Assembly: GCA_900548845.1 (NCBI GenBank)
Contig: URMI01000007.1
Location: 1-14,217 of the forward strand
Reading direction: 5' to 3'
DNA length: 14,217 nt
DNA from: an uncultured Clostridia bacterium
GTDB taxonomy: Bacteria > Bacillota > Clostridia > Christensenellales > Borkfalkiaceae
Shown here piece by piece: positions 12,636-14,217 of this stretch. Numbering within the stretch: the first letter of the stretch is position 1; each line of letters opens with the position of its first letter. The translations under genes and the position numbers were made by a program. Below the pieces are notes generated by a model. That model worked only from the letters and a program-made list of their open reading frames with translations. It was not told the DNA's origin and ran no database searches.

Positions 12636-14214
12636 ATTTGCCGCTGTCGCCGTAGTTAGAAAGAACGCGAGCGCTGGGGTCGGAGACGTTGCACCCCTCC
12701 CAGTCGCGGTTGGGCATCCAGAAGTCCTTGACCATCTTTGCCTGCCCGGGGTAGTACTTCTCGAAGATCTCGCGGTAGAGAAGGCTCTCTTTCGTGAAGG
12801 GTTTGGCGTGATAAGCGTACTTCTCGGCCCTTATTTCCCAGTCATCGCCGTATACTTTCCCGGAATAGGCCTTGAGATCGTCCACCATCGAGTGACCGAC
12901 CGCATCGGAAAAGGCAGCCTTCTCGCGCCAGAGGATCTCAGGCGGGAGCCAGTCCCCCTCGAACGCGCGGCGGAGAAGGTACTTGCCCTTCCCGTAGGTG
13001 TTGAGCTTGAGTTCGGGGTCAATGCTCATGACGTATTTGACGAACTCCAGATCGCCGAACGGCACGCGCGCCTCCATCGAATGAACGGAGATGCAGCGGT
13101 CGGCGCGGAGCACATCGTACATATGCAGCTCACGGACGCGCTTTTGCGACTCCTTCTGAAATTCCGCGGCGGAGGGCGCGAAATCGGTGTATTTGTAGCC
13201 AAAGAGCTCGTCGGAGATCTCGCCCGTCAGGAGCACGCGGATGTCCGTCGTGCGACGGATGGCCTTGCAAAGGAGATACATCCCCATCGACGCGCGGATG
13301 GTGGTGATGTCGTACGTCGCGAGGGCGCGGATGACCTCCTCGAGGGAGCCGATGACCTCCTCGGGCGTCATGTAGACCTCGGTGTGCTCGGAACCGATGT
13401 AGTCGGCGACGATGCGGGCGTACTTCAGGTCGATGGCGTCCTTCTCCATGCCGATGGCAAAGGTGCGGATGGGCTTTTTTAAAGCCTTCGCACCGATGGC
13501 GCAGACGAGGGAGCTGTCCAGCCCGCCCGAGAGAAGGAAGCCGAGGGGCGCGTCGCTGTCGAGGCGCTTCTCCACGCCCGCGATGAGCCGCTCGCGGATG
13601 CCCCTGCACACCTCGTCGAGGCTCTCTTTATGATACGAGGAGACGGCGGCGATGTCCGAATAGCAAATGAAAGAGCCGTCCTCGTAGTAGTGCCCGGGCG
13701 GGAAGGGAAAGATCTCTTTGACGAGCCCGGTAAGGTTCTTGGGTTCGCTCGCAAAGGTGATGGCCCCGTGCTCGGTGTAGCCGTAGTAGAGCGGGCGGAT
13801 GCCGACGGGATCGCGCGCGGCGATGTACTTGCCCTGCTCCCCGTCGTAGAGGACGAGAGCGAACTCGGCATCGAGCATTGAAAACATCTCAGTGCCGTAC
13901 TCGCGGTAGAGAGGGAGCAGAATTTCGCAGTCGCTGTCCGACGCAAAGACGTACCCCTTCTCCTCGAGCTGCCGCTTCAAGGGGCGGAAACCGTAAATTT
14001 CGCCGTTGCAGACGAGCATATCCCTGCCCCGCGCGAAGGGCTGCATCCCCTCGGCGGTGAGCCCCATGACGGCGAGACGGTGGAAGCCCATGTAGCCCGT
14101 GGGGAGCTCCCTGATATCGCTCATGTCCGGCCCGCGCGAGACCGTTCTATAGAAACATTCCGAAAGGTGCTGTCGCTCTGCCTGCTTTTCGGTGATACAA
14201 AAAATCGAACACAT
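12634..14214 (-). CDS. asnB: Asparagine synthetase B (glutamine-hydrolysing)
   Basis: 526 aa (E. coli AsnB 554). Converts aspartate, glutamine and ATP to asparagine; cytosolic. Begins MCSIF as in E. coli AsnB, Cys2 being the glutaminase nucleophile. Glutaminase domain to about 190: RGPD (27-30), VCNGEIYGF (68-76), SDCE (94-97), DPVGIRPLYYG (135-145). Synthetase domain: ATP pyrophosphatase loop SGGLDSS (229-235), TFAIGMEKD (251-259), TGEISDELFGY (330-340), and SMEARVPFGD (379-388) with GKGKYLLRRAF (408-418). All key residues are intact, so an active enzyme is expected. The start codon lies 3 nt from the window edge, so its ribosome site and promoter cannot be seen. It converges on the flippase-like gene with only 69 nt between stop codons. 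Confidence 0.96.
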   Translation of the reverse strand: MCSIFCITEKQAERQHLSECFYRTVSRGPDMSDIRELPTGYMGFHRLAVMGLTAEGMQPFARGRDMLVCNGEIYGFRPLKRQLEEKGYVFASDSDCEILLPLYREYGTEMFSMLDAEFALVLYDGEQGKYIAARDPVGIRPLYYGYTEHGAITFASEPKNLTGLVKEIFPFPPGHYYEDGSFICYSDIAAVSSYHKESLDEVCRGIRERLIAGVEKRLDSDAPLGFLLSGGLDSSLVCAIGAKALKKPIRTFAIGMEKDAIDLKYARIVADYIGSEHTEVYMTPEEVIGSLEEVIRALATYDITTIRASMGMYLLCKAIRRTTDIRVLLTGEISDELFGYKYTDFAPSAAEFQKESQKRVRELHMYDVLRADRCISVHSMEARVPFGDLEFVKYVMSIDPELKLNTYGKGKYLLRRAFEGDWLPPEILWREKAAFSDAVGHSMVDDLKAYSGKVYGDDWEIRAEKYAYHAKPFTKESLLYREIFEKYYPGQAKMVKDFWMPNRDWEGCNVSDPSARVLSNYGDSGK

Positions 14215-14217
14215 CGT

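Noticed and set aside
1..14217. Mobile elements, defence system, CRISPR, tRNA or rRNA genes
   Set aside because: I saw no transposase, integrase, regularly spaced repeat array, clover-leaf or rRNA signature on either strand. The gene content is mainly housekeeping metabolism plus membrane proteins.

Overview
The window carries ten protein-coding genes on both strands of GC-rich DNA (about 60% GC by eye). No rRNA, tRNA, CRISPR array, insertion sequence or phage gene was recognised. Strong AGGAGG-type ribosome sites, near-consensus sigma-A promoters and short hairpin terminators point to a Bacillota (Clostridia-like) anaerobe. A GC-rich gut lineage is plausible but is inference. The first bases equal the end of a common Illumina adapter, so the left edge is probably a contig end.

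Layout. Positions 3-464 (+) hold the 3' part of an aldo/keto reductase, separated by a bidirectional terminator from the minus-strand block 667-8537. Read in its own direction, that block is: an aconitase-family hydratase (6312-8537), a zinc-type macrodomain ADP-ribose hydrolase starting 2 nt after the hydratase stop (5455-6309), glycerol kinase glpK (3922-5388), and glmM-glmS with a 16-nt overlap (3752 down to 667). On the right are a small membrane PH-domain protein (8698-9192, +), a short-chain dehydrogenase (9290-10081, -), a DMT/EamA transporter (10227-11225, +), a flippase-like integral membrane protein (11350-12564, +) and asparagine synthetase AsnB (12634-14214, -), whose start codon is 3 nt from the right edge.

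How the genes work together. GlmS and GlmM perform consecutive steps from fructose-6-phosphate to glucosamine-1-phosphate for cell-wall precursors. GlpK feeds glycerol into central metabolism. GlmS and AsnB are both glutamine amidotransferases with a Cys2 nucleophile. The hydratase-macrodomain pair is the least expected association: a [4Fe-4S] dehydratase of unknown substrate coupled to an enzyme family that removes ADP-ribose from proteins.

The most unusual signals are regulatory. Upstream of glmM lies a near-consensus promoter with an adjoining 14-bp perfect palindrome. A related 26-bp AT-rich sequence (21/26 identical, same strand) lies inside glmS, where it encodes part of an atypical interdomain linker. 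The hydratase and dehydrogenase promoters share most of their 17-nt spacer as well as both hexamers. The PH-domain and DMT genes have a -10 box exactly 6 nt before ATG and no ribosome site, predicting leaderless mRNAs. A terminator hairpin ends directly against the glpK ribosome site.
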